Below are positions 1-7,676 of a DNA stretch of 13,854 nt, in pieces. The translations under genes were made by a program, and so were the position numbers. The stretch is taken from assembly GCA_945871455.1 (NCBI GenBank), contig CAMBXJ010000053.1:1-13854 (forward strand), written 5' to 3'. Under the pieces are notes generated by a model. It was given only the letters and a program-made list of their open reading frames with translations, ran no database searches and was not told where the DNA came from. The first letter of the stretch is position 1, and each line of letters starts with the position of its first letter. This stretch comes from Asaia bogorensis. GTDB taxonomy: Bacteria > Pseudomonadota > Alphaproteobacteria > Acetobacterales > Acetobacteraceae.

Positions 1-14
1 GCGGCTCGGATCGG

Positions 15-1613
15 GTGAACGCCGAGGTCACCGACAGCCCCCCTGACACTGATGGCGCGACACCGGACTCGTCGCCACGGGAAACCATTTCAATAGCGGA
101 TCGGACTGACGCGGCCGGCGCCGCCCCTTCGGTTGCCAGCCCACTCGATGACGGCCCACCCAAAAGCCAGACAGCAAGCAGCGGGGTATCCGACGGCCGG
201 GCATCGAACGCAGCCGTGCCCGGACCGGGCCAGAGCGCCAGCACATCGGGCGCCAACGCATCGGGTGCCAGTGGATCGGGTGCCAGTGGATCGGGAGCCA
301 ACGCACCGGGTGCCGGCACATCGGGAGCCAACGCATCGGGCGCCCCCGACACATCCGGCCAGCACGCCGCGCCGCCGCCAATCGTGACACACCGTGCGAT
401 CGCCGATCCCACGGCGAACCCGGCTCGTTCGGCCGCGGCGGCGTCACAGCCGAACCATGCCGCATCCGCTTCGGCCCCCTCACGACTCTCCGGCAGCCGT
501 CTGTTCGGCGTCCTCGCCGTCGTCTCGATCGCCGCGGCCGTGATTTCCCTGACCGCCCCGGCGTTGCGGCCGGAATTCGTGCGGTTGTCCGACATCCTGT
601 TCGGGGCGGATAATCCGGTCGCCGCATGGTTGCTGCCCCCTGCCCCGCCGGTCGACCTGGAGCGTGACCTCGCGGCGCTGATCCCGCGGGTCGCCCAGTT
701 GGAAGCCGGATTGCGCGGGGTCAGCGGCGAACTCCGCCGGTTGGACACCCGCCTGGCCGAAGCCGGCAGCACCTTCCATGAGGGTCTGGGCAGCATCGAT
801 TCCATCGCCCGCATGGCGCGGGACGCGCTGCGCCGGACCGAGGAAATCGAGGCCGCCAGCCAGGACCTGACCAACCGCATCCGTGCCGCCAGTCTGCTGG
901 CGCTGGCGACCCGGTTGCGCCGCGATGTCGATGTCGGCGCGCCGCTGGCGGAAAATGCTCTGCTGCTGGCGCTCTACGGCCCGTATCCGCCCGCGGTCGA
1001 ACGCGCCATCGAAGACCTGACGCGTTTGCCCGACGGCGCGCTGACCATGCGCGATCTGGCCGTGGGGTTCGAGGCATTGGAAGCCCGCATCCAAGCCGCG
1101 ACCGGCCTCGATTCGTCCTGGTCGGCGCGGGGTTGGAACCGGGTGCGGTCGCTGTTCGGCGCCGCACCGACCGATCTTGAAGCCGCGCTCGGGGGGCGTC
1201 TGCACGCGCTGGCCGGGGAAGGCCGCTTCACCGAGGCCGCCGATCTGCTGGAACGTTCACCATGGAAGGATCTGGGTGCGGCATGGATTGGCCAGGTGCG
1301 GGACCGCACGAGCGCGGCACGAGCGGCGCAACTGGTGATGGCGCACGCCGTGGCAATCACGCGCGCAACCCAGGGGACCGCACAAGGGGCGCGCCAAGGA
1401 GCACCACAAGCCGGGGCGGCACAGGCCGCAACCCCTGGCGCGACGCAATCGCCAACACCAGGGGCGGCGCCGCAATCAACGACGCAGCGGACCACGCTTC
1501 CGCAATCCCCACCGCGACCGTCGCCACTGCCATCCGTTCCACTGGCATCCGTTCCACCGCCATCCGTTCCACCGCCATCCGCTCCACCGGCACCGACCGG
1601 CAGGACGCCATGA
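15..1613 (+). CDS. Membrane-anchored coiled-coil protein with low-complexity ends (mitofilin-like architecture)
   Basis: I do not recognise a named family with certainty. The first ~160 residues are Ala/Ser/Gly/Pro-rich and disordered-looking, with seven five-residue repeats at about 77-111. One hydrophobic segment lies at about 162-183, followed by an amphipathic, probably coiled-coil stretch at about 214-290 and an Ala-rich helical domain at about 290-450. The tail is Gln/Pro-rich and ends in PSVPP-type repeats. The order (disordered N-terminus, single TM, coiled coil, helical C-domain) resembles alphaproteobacterial mitofilin-like proteins (COG4223); this is an inference from architecture only. 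The start is uncertain: GTG at 15 is the first start codon in the window, there is no convincing ribosome site, and the frame is open to the window edge, so the gene may begin upstream. Its TGA overlaps the ATG of the adaptor gene (ATGA), which implies co-transcription with the RND genes. Confidence 0.8.
   Translation: MNAEVTDSPPDTDGATPDSSPRETISIADRTDAAGAAPSVASPLDDGPPKSQTASSGVSDGRASNAAVPGPGQSASTSGANASGASGSGASGSGANAPGAGTSGANASGAPDTSGQHAAPPPIVTHRAIADPTANPARSAAAASQPNHAASASAPSRLSGSRLFGVLAVVSIAAAVISLTAPALRPEFVRLSDILFGADNPVAAWLLPPAPPVDLERDLAALIPRVAQLEAGLRGVSGELRRLDTRLAEAGSTFHEGLGSIDSIARMARDALRRTEEIEAASQDLTNRIRAASLLALATRLRRDVDVGAPLAENALLLALYGPYPPAVERAIEDLTRLPDGALTMRDLAVGFEALEARIQAATGLDSSWSARGWNRVRSLFGAAPTDLEAALGGRLHALAGEGRFTEAADLLERSPWKDLGAAWIGQVRDRTSAARAAQLVMAHAVAITRATQGTAQGARQGAPQAGAAQAATPGATQSPTPGAAPQSTTQRTTLPQSPPRPSPLPSVPLASVPPPSVPPPSAPPAPTGRTP
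243..347 (+). repeat. Seven tandem 15-bp units in coding sequence
   Basis: Seven consecutive 15-bp units in frame with the gene at 15-1613. They encode TSGAN, ASGAS, GSGAS, GSGAN, APGAG, TSGAN and ASGAP. The units differ mainly in the first and last codons, as expected of an old, diverging minisatellite. The encoded segment lies N-terminal to the transmembrane helix and is probably a flexible linker. Confidence 0.9.
1531..1590 (+). repeat. Four tandem 15-bp units at the 3' end of a gene
   Basis: Four units of the type CATCCGTTCCACCGC at 1531, 1546, 1561 and 1576. The middle two are identical and the outer two carry one to three changes. In the frame of the gene at 15-1613 they encode a Pro/Ser/Val-rich tail with repeating PSVPP. 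They end 19 bp before the ATG of the adaptor gene. Confidence 0.9.
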
Positions 1614-3226
1614 ACCGGTTCCCGTCGCCCGTCCGAGTGACCGGACGCCGCGTGTCTCGACAGGTATGGTCCCGGCTTGCGACCGCCGCGCTGCTGGCCA
1701 GCCTGCCCTTGTCCCAGGGATTGGCCGCCGGCCTCGGGGACCGGGTGCCGGTCGAGGACCCGGCCCTCGCTCCTCGCGCGCGTCCAATCGTGACTGTGCC
1801 GGCCAGCGCAACGCCGGCTCCGTCGTCCGTGACCGTGCCGGCCAGTGCAACGCCGGCGCCGTCGTCCGGCATTGTCTACGGTGCTGTCGAGTGGACCATT
1901 TACAGCCTCGCCGCGCTGCCGGCCGCCACACGGCAGGGCCTTTGGGAAGTCGCCTATATGTTCGGCGTCAACGCAACGCCGGTGCAGCGCCCCGTGGTGA
2001 TGCCCGACCCGAAGGGCACCCTTCTCGCCCCCATGCCCACCCCCGCGCCCGCCCCCGCGCCCGTCGCGGCGGTTGCCGCCCGGCCTCCCGACCCGATTCC
2101 GCCGCGGCCGCCCCTGCGCGCGCCCAGGCTGCCGGTGCCGACCGACCCCGCCGGTTCCGCCGCGGCGGCCGGTGGGGAAATCGAACCGGGCCTGCTGGCC
2201 AATTTCGTCTACGACCGTGGCGACCGTCGCCCGGACGGTTCCTACTTCATTCCGAAGACCTTGCAGCGGCTGTTCCACATTCGGACCATCACCGCCCAGG
2301 CAACGGAGATCCCGGTGATCGTGCGGATCGCCGGCCGCATCGTGCCGGACCCGCATGCCCACGGCACCGTGCAGGCCAGCCTGACCGGTCGGATAGAGCC
2401 TCCCGATACCGGCGGACTGCCGGTTCTGGGCTCCACCGTCGCCAGGGGCGACCTGCTGGGCTGGGTGCATCCTTCGGTCGGTGTGGTCGATCGCAGCCAG
2501 GTCCGGCGCGAAGTGGCGCGCCTGACCACTGATATCCGCATCGAAACCGAGAGCCTGGAAATCCTGAAGCAGTTCTCCCTGGTGCCGTTCCGCGACGGCA
2601 AAGTCTACCAGGCGGAGCAGAAGCTGGCCGGACTGCGGCGGGAACGGGATGCGCTGCTGCCATTGTTGCAGACCCGCGAAGCGCTGGTGGCCTCCAGCGA
2701 CGGCATCGTGTCGGTTTCCAACGCCATCGCCGGTCGGATCGTCCAGGCGGGCGATGTCGTGTTCGAGATCGTCGACCCCAAGCGGCTGTGGATCGAGGCC
2801 GCCGCGCCCGACCCCACATTGGCCGCCCAGGCCAGCGCGGTCGCGGCCGCCAGCGCCACGACGCCGGAAGGCACGCCGCTCGCGCTGCATTTCGTCGGCA
2901 GCGGCCTGTCGTTGCGCGAACAATCCACCCCGATCCTGTTCCGCATCGACAATCCGCCTCAGGGATTGCGTGTCGGCCGACCGGTCACCGTCACCATCGA
3001 AAGTCAGGTTCGCATGCGCAAAGGCATCCCGATCTCCCGCGCCGCGGTGACGGTCGGATCCGATGGCGTGCAATCCGTGTGGGAGCAGACGGCGCCCGAG
3101 GTCTTCGTGCCGCACCCCGTCCGCCTGCAGGATGTGGACGGCGCAACCGTCCTGATCGTCGGCAGCATTGCCGACGGGGCTCGCCTGGTGGTCGGTGGCG
3201 CCCGCCTGATGGCCCAACTCCAATGA
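1610..3226 (+). CDS. RND efflux periplasmic adaptor subunit (HlyD/CusB-type membrane fusion protein)
   Basis: Adaptor of a tripartite RND pump, expected to bridge the inner-membrane permease and an outer-membrane channel in the periplasm. The 538-aa product starts with a basic region and a signal peptide (about 1-40, cleavage near GLAA). A Pro/Ala-rich linker of about 150 residues follows. The barrel-sandwich half-motif starts at about 238 (IAGRIVPDPHAHG...GRI...V..GDLLG), then an alpha-hairpin at about 296-360 and the second half (ASSDGIVSVSNAIAGRIVQAGDVVFEIVD) at about 361-389. Beta-barrel and membrane-proximal domains run to the C-terminus. ATG at 1610 is chosen because it precedes the signal peptide, has AGGA four bases upstream and overlaps the previous stop. 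The frame is open further upstream to 1262, but that part is out-of-frame sequence of the preceding gene. Residues 61-86 are a duplicated 13-mer. The substrate cannot be read from the adaptor. Confidence 0.9.
   Translation: MNRFPSPVRVTGRRVSRQVWSRLATAALLASLPLSQGLAAGLGDRVPVEDPALAPRARPIVTVPASATPAPSSVTVPASATPAPSSGIVYGAVEWTIYSLAALPAATRQGLWEVAYMFGVNATPVQRPVVMPDPKGTLLAPMPTPAPAPAPVAAVAARPPDPIPPRPPLRAPRLPVPTDPAGSAAAAGGEIEPGLLANFVYDRGDRRPDGSYFIPKTLQRLFHIRTITAQATEIPVIVRIAGRIVPDPHAHGTVQASLTGRIEPPDTGGLPVLGSTVARGDLLGWVHPSVGVVDRSQVRREVARLTTDIRIETESLEILKQFSLVPFRDGKVYQAEQKLAGLRRERDALLPLLQTREALVASSDGIVSVSNAIAGRIVQAGDVVFEIVDPKRLWIEAAAPDPTLAAQASAVAAASATTPEGTPLALHFVGSGLSLREQSTPILFRIDNPPQGLRVGRPVTVTIESQVRMRKGIPISRAAVTVGSDGVQSVWEQTAPEVFVPHPVRLQDVDGATVLIVGSIADGARLVVGGARLMAQLQ
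1790..1867 (+). repeat. 39-bp direct tandem duplication in the adaptor gene
   Basis: Two adjacent 39-bp copies (1790-1828 and 1829-1867) differ at three bases, all synonymous third positions. Both encode the 13-mer VTVPASATPAPSS in the linker after the signal peptide. The purely silent differences suggest that the duplicated peptide has been kept, or converted, since duplication. Confidence 0.9.
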
Positions 3227-3819
3227 TAAAATCCGCGCGCATGACTCTCATCCGGCCATGGACCCGGCATGCCTCCCCCGCTTTGCTGGCACTGTGCCTG
3301 GCGCTGGGCTGCATGACTTTGCCACAAGGCGCCCGCGCCGACGGCGTCACCTCCGGTTCCCCCGTCAAGCCCGCCCCCCGCTCGGCCATTGAGATCGGCG
3401 GGGTCAGCGTTGTGCTGATATCGACCAACGACAAGCTGCACGTCTTCATCGACCGGCTGGCCGACAACGCGCCCGCCGACGACGCCGGCTTGACGATCAG
3501 CCTGACCGATGGCGCCGATTTGCAACTGAGCCGGGTGGCCGCGGGCTTCTTCGTCAGCCCATTCAATCGGGCGGGGCGGATGCGCGACGCCTTCGTGGTC
3601 TCGGTCAAGTCGGCCAGCGGCACCGGCGAGATGGCGACCGAGATTGTCTATGACGACCTGCCGGGGGAAGCGGTCGCCGTTTCGTCCCACGATATCCAAG
3701 GCAAGATCGGTATTGCCCTGGTCGCCGCGGCTCTGGGAGCCTTGGGCGCAACCATGGTTCTCCGCTGTGTTCGCAATCGCCGGCAGGCCGCCGCCGGGCA
3801 TCCCGCTTCCGCCGCCTGA
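3223..3819 (+). CDS. Small exported protein with Ig-like domain and C-terminal membrane anchor, RND-associated
   Basis: A 198-aa product encoded between the adaptor and permease genes. It has a signal peptide (hydrophobic at about 18-34, cleavage near ARA/DG at 39), a beta-rich periplasmic domain at about 55-145 (segments VFIDRLADNAPADDAG and LTISLTDGADLQL), and one transmembrane helix at about 161-181 followed by a basic tail (RCVRNRRQ). This gives a periplasmic domain tethered to the inner membrane with the tail in the cytoplasm. The pattern 'L-V-F-I-D-x-x-x-D-N-A-P-x-x-x-A-x-L' recalls Ig-like domains found near or within some metal-efflux adaptors; this is by eye only. ATG at 3223 overlaps the adaptor stop (ATGA); ATG at 3241 is an alternative start. 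Neither has a clear ribosome site, so translational coupling is likely. The role is probably accessory to the pump. Confidence 0.75.
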   Translation: MIKSARMTLIRPWTRHASPALLALCLALGCMTLPQGARADGVTSGSPVKPAPRSAIEIGGVSVVLISTNDKLHVFIDRLADNAPADDAGLTISLTDGADLQLSRVAAGFFVSPFNRAGRMRDAFVVSVKSASGTGEMATEIVYDDLPGEAVAVSSHDIQGKIGIALVAAALGALGATMVLRCVRNRRQAAAGHPASAA

Positions 3820-3865
3820 TACCGGTTGATATGACAGCTCAGCCTGACACCGCGAGTATCGCCGC

Positions 3866-6800
3866 ATGTTCGCCCTGATCGTTTCCTACAGCATCCGCCA
3901 CCGGTTGTTCGTGCTGGTCGCCGCCGTGCTGCTGGTTGCCTGGGGAAGCATGGTCGCGCGCAACATGCCCATCGATCTGATGCCGGAAACGCGGCAGCTC
4001 TCGGTCATCGTCACGGCTGAAGCCGGCGCCCTGGCGTCGGAAGAAGTGGAGCAACTGATCGTTCAACCGGTTGAAGCGGTGATGAACGGGATTCCCGGCG
4101 TGGCCGGCGTCCGCAGCATGTCGAACGCGTCCGTCGCCTATTTCCAGGTCCTGTTCGACTTCGGCTCCGACCCCTACCGCAACCGCCAACTGGTGGCGGA
4201 ACGCCTGGTCCTGGTCCGGGAGCAACTGCCGAGCGGCATCACCCCGATATTGGCGCCGATGTCGGCCGCGACCGGACTGCTGATGCATATGGGCGTCACC
4301 GGTGGCGAAAACCCGATGGCACTGCGGGAATATGTCGACTGGGTGCTACGCCCGCGCCTGGTCGCGACCGAGGGCGTGTCCCAGGTCTTCCCCATCGGCG
4401 GCCAGGTGCGTACCTATCAGTTCACACCCGACCCGATGCTGATGCAGCATCTCGAGATCACGCTCGCCGAGGTGGAGCGCACGCTCTCCCAATTCGGCAC
4501 CAACTCCTCGGGCGGCTTCTCCGACGTTCTCGGCACGTCCTATTCGATGCGCAATATCGGGCGGACCACCAGCCTGGACGACATGCGCAACCTGGTGGTC
4601 GCCTACCGCGATCGCGTGGCCATTACCCTCGGCCAGATCGGGAAAGTAGGGTTCGAGCCGAGGGTGAAGCGCGGCGACGGCGCCTTCGATGGCAAGCCAT
4701 CCGTCAATCTCAGCATCATCAAGCAGCCGAGCGCCAATACCGTGCAGGTCTCCGATCGGATCGAGGCGCTGATGCGGGAGATGCAGCGAACGGCGCCGCC
4801 AGGGGTCAAGCTGGGGCAGATTTCCTTCAACCAGGCGGACATGGTGAAGGAGGCGATCAACAATGTCGGCAGTGTGCTGTTCGATGCGATCATCATCGTG
4901 GCCGTCGTGCTGGTGCTGTTCCTGGGCAGTCTTCGGCCGACCATCATTTCCCTTCTGGCGATCCCGATCTCTCTGGTGATCAGTGCGATCGTGTTCAACG
5001 CGATGTCCATCACCCTGAACACCATGACCTTGGGCGGGATCGCGATTGGTATCGGCGCCTTGGTCGATGACGCGGTGGTGAATGTCGAGAACATCCTCCG
5101 CCGGCTGGGCCAGAACCGCCAACGCACCCGGCCCGAGCCGATCGAGACGGTCATCACCACCGCGTCCCAGGAGGTCCGATCCGGCATCGTCTACGCCACG
5201 CTGATCATTCTGGTGGTATTCATCCCGCTGCTGGCGATGCCGGGCCAGCCAGGGCGCATGTTCGCCCCCATGGCCATGGCGTTCATCGTGTCGATCGTGG
5301 CCAGCCTGATCGTGTCGATCACCGTCACGCCAGCGATGTCCTACTATCTGCTGCCCGGCATGAAATCGCTGGAGCGGGAGCACGGCGGGCCGTTCGCGCG
5401 TTGGCTCAAACGGCTGAACGCGCGTGCGCTGGGCTGGGTGCTGGACCGGCCTCGCACCGTCCTTGGGTCCGCGGTGGTGGCCGTCGCCGTGGCCATGGCG
5501 TCGGTGCCGTTCCTGCCCCGGTCGTTCCTGCCGCAACTGAACGAAGGCAATGTCTACGTCACGTTGCATCTGAAACCGGACATCTCGATCGCCGAATCCT
5601 TCCGGATCGGACACCTGGCGGAACAGATCCTGATGCAGGTGCCGGAGGTGAAGGCCCTGTCGCGGCGCAGTGGGCGCTATGATGGCGATTCCGACGTGGA
5701 TGCCGTCAACGCCAACGAATTGCCGCTGCGGATCAAGTTGGACAACGGGCGGAACCTGAAGGAACTGATGGACGACATCCGCAATCGGATGGCGATCTTT
5801 TCCGGCGACCTGAACGTGACGCAGTTCCTGATCGAGCGCATGCAGTCCCAGGACAACATGGTCCGCGGCGATATCGTGCTGAAGATTTTCGGATTAGACC
5901 TGCCGACCTTGCGCGTCCTGGCCATCCGCTTCGCCGCCGAGGTCGAGAAGATCCCGGGCCTGACCGACATCAACGTCGAACAGCAGACCTACGCGCCGCA
6001 GCAGCGGATCGTGGTGGATTACCAGCGCGCCGCCCTGTTCGGCATCACCCCGGCGGAGGTGACGGCAATGCTCGCCACCTTCACCAACGGGCGCGTCGTG
6101 TCCCAGGTCATCGAAAACGGCCGCCGCTTCGACGTGGTCGTGCGCCTGCGCGACGAGGACCGCACCGCGGATGCCCTGGGCCGGCTGCGCATCGACACGC
6201 CGGCCGGATCGGTACCACTGTCGTCCATCGCGTCGATCGATCCCAATTACGGTCCCAGCCGTATCCTGCGGGAGGATGGGGTACGCCGCATCGCGCTGAT
6301 GATCAACACCGACGGCAGCGGCGACACGGCCAAGATCGTCGCCCGCATCCGCGACCTGATGGCGTCCACCCCGCTGCCGGTCGGCTATCGCACCAGCCTG
6401 GAAGGCGATTTCCGCCTGGGCGAGCAAGGCCGCGTCGTGCTGTCGATCCTGACCCCGGTGTCGCTGTTGCTGATCTTCCTGTTGCTGCATCAGCGGTTCA
6501 ACTCGGTGGTATTGTGCGCCATCATCATGGGTAACATCCCATTGGCCCTGGTCGGTAGCGTCGCCGCGGTGTGGCTGACCGGTCTGGACCTGGATCTGGC
6601 GGCGATGATCGGCTTCATCGCGGTGACGGGCGTGGCCGTCCGCAACTCCCTGCTGAAGGTCAGCCACTTCATCAATCTGCACCTGCATGAAGGCATCCCA
6701 CTGGGGCGGGAGCTGATCATGCGCGGGTCCGGCGAACGGCTGATCCCGGTGCTGATGACCGCTTTGGCCGCCGGGGCCGCGCTGGTGCCTTTGCTGTTCG

Positions 6801-6979
6801 TGTCCGACCGGGCCGGCACCGAAATCCTGCACCCGGTCGCTGTGGCGATTTTCGGCGGACTTATCAGTTCCACCCTTCTGGATACTTTCACCACCCCGGT
6901 CCTGTTCGAGCGATTCGGCCAGCGCGCCCTGCGCAAAATGATCGCGACGGACGAGAAACTGGCCTATGAGACGTTCTGA
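3866..6979 (+). CDS. RND efflux permease subunit, HME (CusA/CzcA)-like
   Basis: Full-length 1037-aa inner-membrane pump of the AcrB/CusA superfamily, driven by the proton gradient. TM1 is at about 12-29; a large periplasmic loop runs to about 335. TM2-TM6 are at about 336-497, with the TM4 signature GIAIGIGALVDDAVVNVEN (Asp401-Asp402). TM7 is at about 532-550, a second periplasmic loop follows to about 855, and TM8-TM12 lie at about 857-1012. The second loop (a DSDVDAVNANELPLRI region, then VLKIFGLDL, GITPAEVTAML, REDGVRRIALMIN) looks more like the heavy-metal (HME) branch than the drug (HAE1) branch. TM10 reads GVAVRNSLLKVSHF, so Arg926 stands where AcrB has Lys940 and CusA has Glu939. It lies 46 bp after the exported accessory gene and shares its operon; its own ribosome site is weak. 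The substrate is unresolved; copper, silver or another divalent metal is possible from family resemblance only. Confidence 0.93.
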   Translation: MFALIVSYSIRHRLFVLVAAVLLVAWGSMVARNMPIDLMPETRQLSVIVTAEAGALASEEVEQLIVQPVEAVMNGIPGVAGVRSMSNASVAYFQVLFDFGSDPYRNRQLVAERLVLVREQLPSGITPILAPMSAATGLLMHMGVTGGENPMALREYVDWVLRPRLVATEGVSQVFPIGGQVRTYQFTPDPMLMQHLEITLAEVERTLSQFGTNSSGGFSDVLGTSYSMRNIGRTTSLDDMRNLVVAYRDRVAITLGQIGKVGFEPRVKRGDGAFDGKPSVNLSIIKQPSANTVQVSDRIEALMREMQRTAPPGVKLGQISFNQADMVKEAINNVGSVLFDAIIIVAVVLVLFLGSLRPTIISLLAIPISLVISAIVFNAMSITLNTMTLGGIAIGIGALVDDAVVNVENILRRLGQNRQRTRPEPIETVITTASQEVRSGIVYATLIILVVFIPLLAMPGQPGRMFAPMAMAFIVSIVASLIVSITVTPAMSYYLLPGMKSLEREHGGPFARWLKRLNARALGWVLDRPRTVLGSAVVAVAVAMASVPFLPRSFLPQLNEGNVYVTLHLKPDISIAESFRIGHLAEQILMQVPEVKALSRRSGRYDGDSDVDAVNANELPLRIKLDNGRNLKELMDDIRNRMAIFSGDLNVTQFLIERMQSQDNMVRGDIVLKIFGLDLPTLRVLAIRFAAEVEKIPGLTDINVEQQTYAPQQRIVVDYQRAALFGITPAEVTAMLATFTNGRVVSQVIENGRRFDVVVRLRDEDRTADALGRLRIDTPAGSVPLSSIASIDPNYGPSRILREDGVRRIALMINTDGSGDTAKIVARIRDLMASTPLPVGYRTSLEGDFRLGEQGRVVLSILTPVSLLLIFLLLHQRFNSVVLCAIIMGNIPLALVGSVAAVWLTGLDLDLAAMIGFIAVTGVAVRNSLLKVSHFINLHLHEGIPLGRELIMRGSGERLIPVLMTALAAGAALVPLLFVSDRAGTEILHPVAVAIFGGLISSTLLDTFTTPVLFERFGQRALRKMIATDEKLAYETF

Positions 6980-6983
6980 CCAT

Positions 6984-7000
6984 CCGGCGGCAGGCGCCGG
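6984..7000 (+). terminator. Hairpin directly after the RND operon
   Basis: CCGGCG and CGCCGG pair across a five-base loop (6984-6989 with 6995-7000), beginning five bases after the permease stop codon. No T-run follows, so this is not a canonical intrinsic terminator; it may end transcription with a factor or protect the 3' end of the mRNA. Confidence 0.35.
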
Positions 7001-7017
7001 TCGCCAATTGTATCAAA

Positions 7018-7031
7018 CGGCCGAAACAGTG
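7018..7031 (+). repeat. GGCCGAAA repeat copy 1 (+ orientation)
   Basis: CGGCCGAAACAGTG. Its reverse complement matches 13 of 14 bases of the copy at 7148-7161, and its first 12 bases are identical to 7679-7690. It lies upstream of the 89-aa gene. Confidence 0.6.
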
Positions 7032-7147
7032 ACCCATGGGAGTCCGCTCACCGTCATTATCGCGCCCGACCCGACAACCCGTCCCGTGACGTTGAAGCGC
7101 GGGTTGCCAGATCAAGCCCGGCAATGAAGGGGGAGTGCCGCATCGGT

Positions 7148-7161
7148 CAGTGTTTCGGCCG
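7148..7161 (-). repeat. GGCCGAAA repeat copy 2 (- orientation)
   Basis: CAGTGTTTCGGCCG on the + strand, an inverted partner of copy 1 about 116 bp away. It ends about 40 bp before the start codon at 7201, where a regulatory site could act. Confidence 0.6.
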
Positions 7162-7200
7162 GTCCGTATTGCCCGACGACGCCAACCAAGGAACGGACAC

Positions 7201-7470
7201 ATGGGTACCCTCTCCGCCGCTTCCATGATAGCGCTTGGGTCGTTCCTGGGAGCGGTGACGTTCGACGTTGCCATCAATACGATGCAGGACTGGTATGACG
7301 TGGTTTACGCCGATGCGTTCTGGAGCAGCCGGGTCACCGACACGCCGGCCTTGCGCCAACTGGCGCAGGAAGAGGTCATGATCAATCGCTTGCTCCAGGG
7401 CACCGAGTTCGATGGCAGGCAAATCATTCTCACCGAACGGCCGGCGGCCGACCTGCCCAAGGCGCAATAG
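7201..7470 (+). CDS. Small protein (89 aa) with N-terminal hydrophobic segment
   Basis: Not recognised. ATG at 7201 is preceded by AAGGA at 7188-7192 (eight-base spacing), a good ribosome site; an in-frame GTG at 7135 lacks one. The N-terminus (MGTLSAASMIALGSFLGAVTF) can form a short membrane helix or signal anchor. An acidic, Trp/Tyr-rich segment follows (DWYDVVYADAFW), then a charged helix (RQLAQEEVMINRLLQG) and a Pro-rich end. It stands alone: 221 bp separate it from the RND operon and the next gene is convergent. The flanking DNA holds the GGCCGAAA repeats. Reading-frame quality and the ribosome site support a real gene; the function is unknown. Confidence 0.65.
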   Translation: MGTLSAASMIALGSFLGAVTFDVAINTMQDWYDVVYADAFWSSRVTDTPALRQLAQEEVMINRLLQGTEFDGRQIILTERPAADLPKAQ

Positions 7471-7509
7471 CCGCCGGCGGCGGGGCTACGATCGCGGCCC
7501 GTGGTGTCG

Positions 7510-7576
7510 GGCCGAAAGCGCCAGCCTTTGCATCGGGTGCGACATCGACACACCAGGGCGCTGGCGGTTTTCGGCC
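7510..7576. repeat. Long imperfect inverted repeat containing GGCCGAAA copies 3 and 4
   Basis: GGCCGAAA (7510-7517) plus CGCCAGC (7519-7525) face GCTGGCG (7560-7566) plus TTTCGGCC (7569-7576). That gives 15 paired bases per arm, interrupted by one base on the left and two on the right, around a 34-base loop. It lies between the convergent genes ending at 7470 and 7712, so it could be a bidirectional terminator. The T-run is inside the stem rather than after it. Confidence 0.6.
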
Positions 7577-7676
7577 GGTGTGAAGCTACTCTGGGAAGGC
7601 ATGTGGCTCCTCTCGTCGAGCGGGCCGTTGTTCATCCAGAGTGGGTCAGCCGAACGGCGGTGGTGAACCAATAGCG

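Noticed and set aside
243..347. CRISPR-like array
   Set aside because: The 15-bp units are contiguous without spacers and lie in coding sequence; they are a minisatellite.
1262..1609. N-terminal extension of the adaptor frame upstream of 1610
   Set aside because: This stretch is the alternate frame of the preceding gene, is repetitive (IRSTA type), and would place the signal peptide inside the protein.
974..3223. A 749-codon open frame on the minus strand
   Set aside because: It lies fully antisense to the coiled-coil and adaptor genes, has Gly/Arg/His-rich composition without domains or a signal, and is the usual antisense frame left open by high-GC codon use.
3223..3312. Lipoprotein signal in the small RND-associated protein (Cys30)
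   Set aside because: The residues before Cys30 (A-L-G) fit the lipobox poorly, and a normal signal-peptidase site ARA/DG follows; the C-terminal TM already anchors the protein.
4346..5614. A 422-codon open frame on the minus strand
   Set aside because: Antisense to the RND permease, whose family identity is certain; the composition is Asp/His/Gln/Arg-rich and no motif is seen.
7135..7200. GTG at 7135 as the start of the 89-aa gene
   Set aside because: It has no ribosome site at a proper spacing and would add a basic segment before the hydrophobic N-terminus; ATG 7201 has AAGGA at eight bases.
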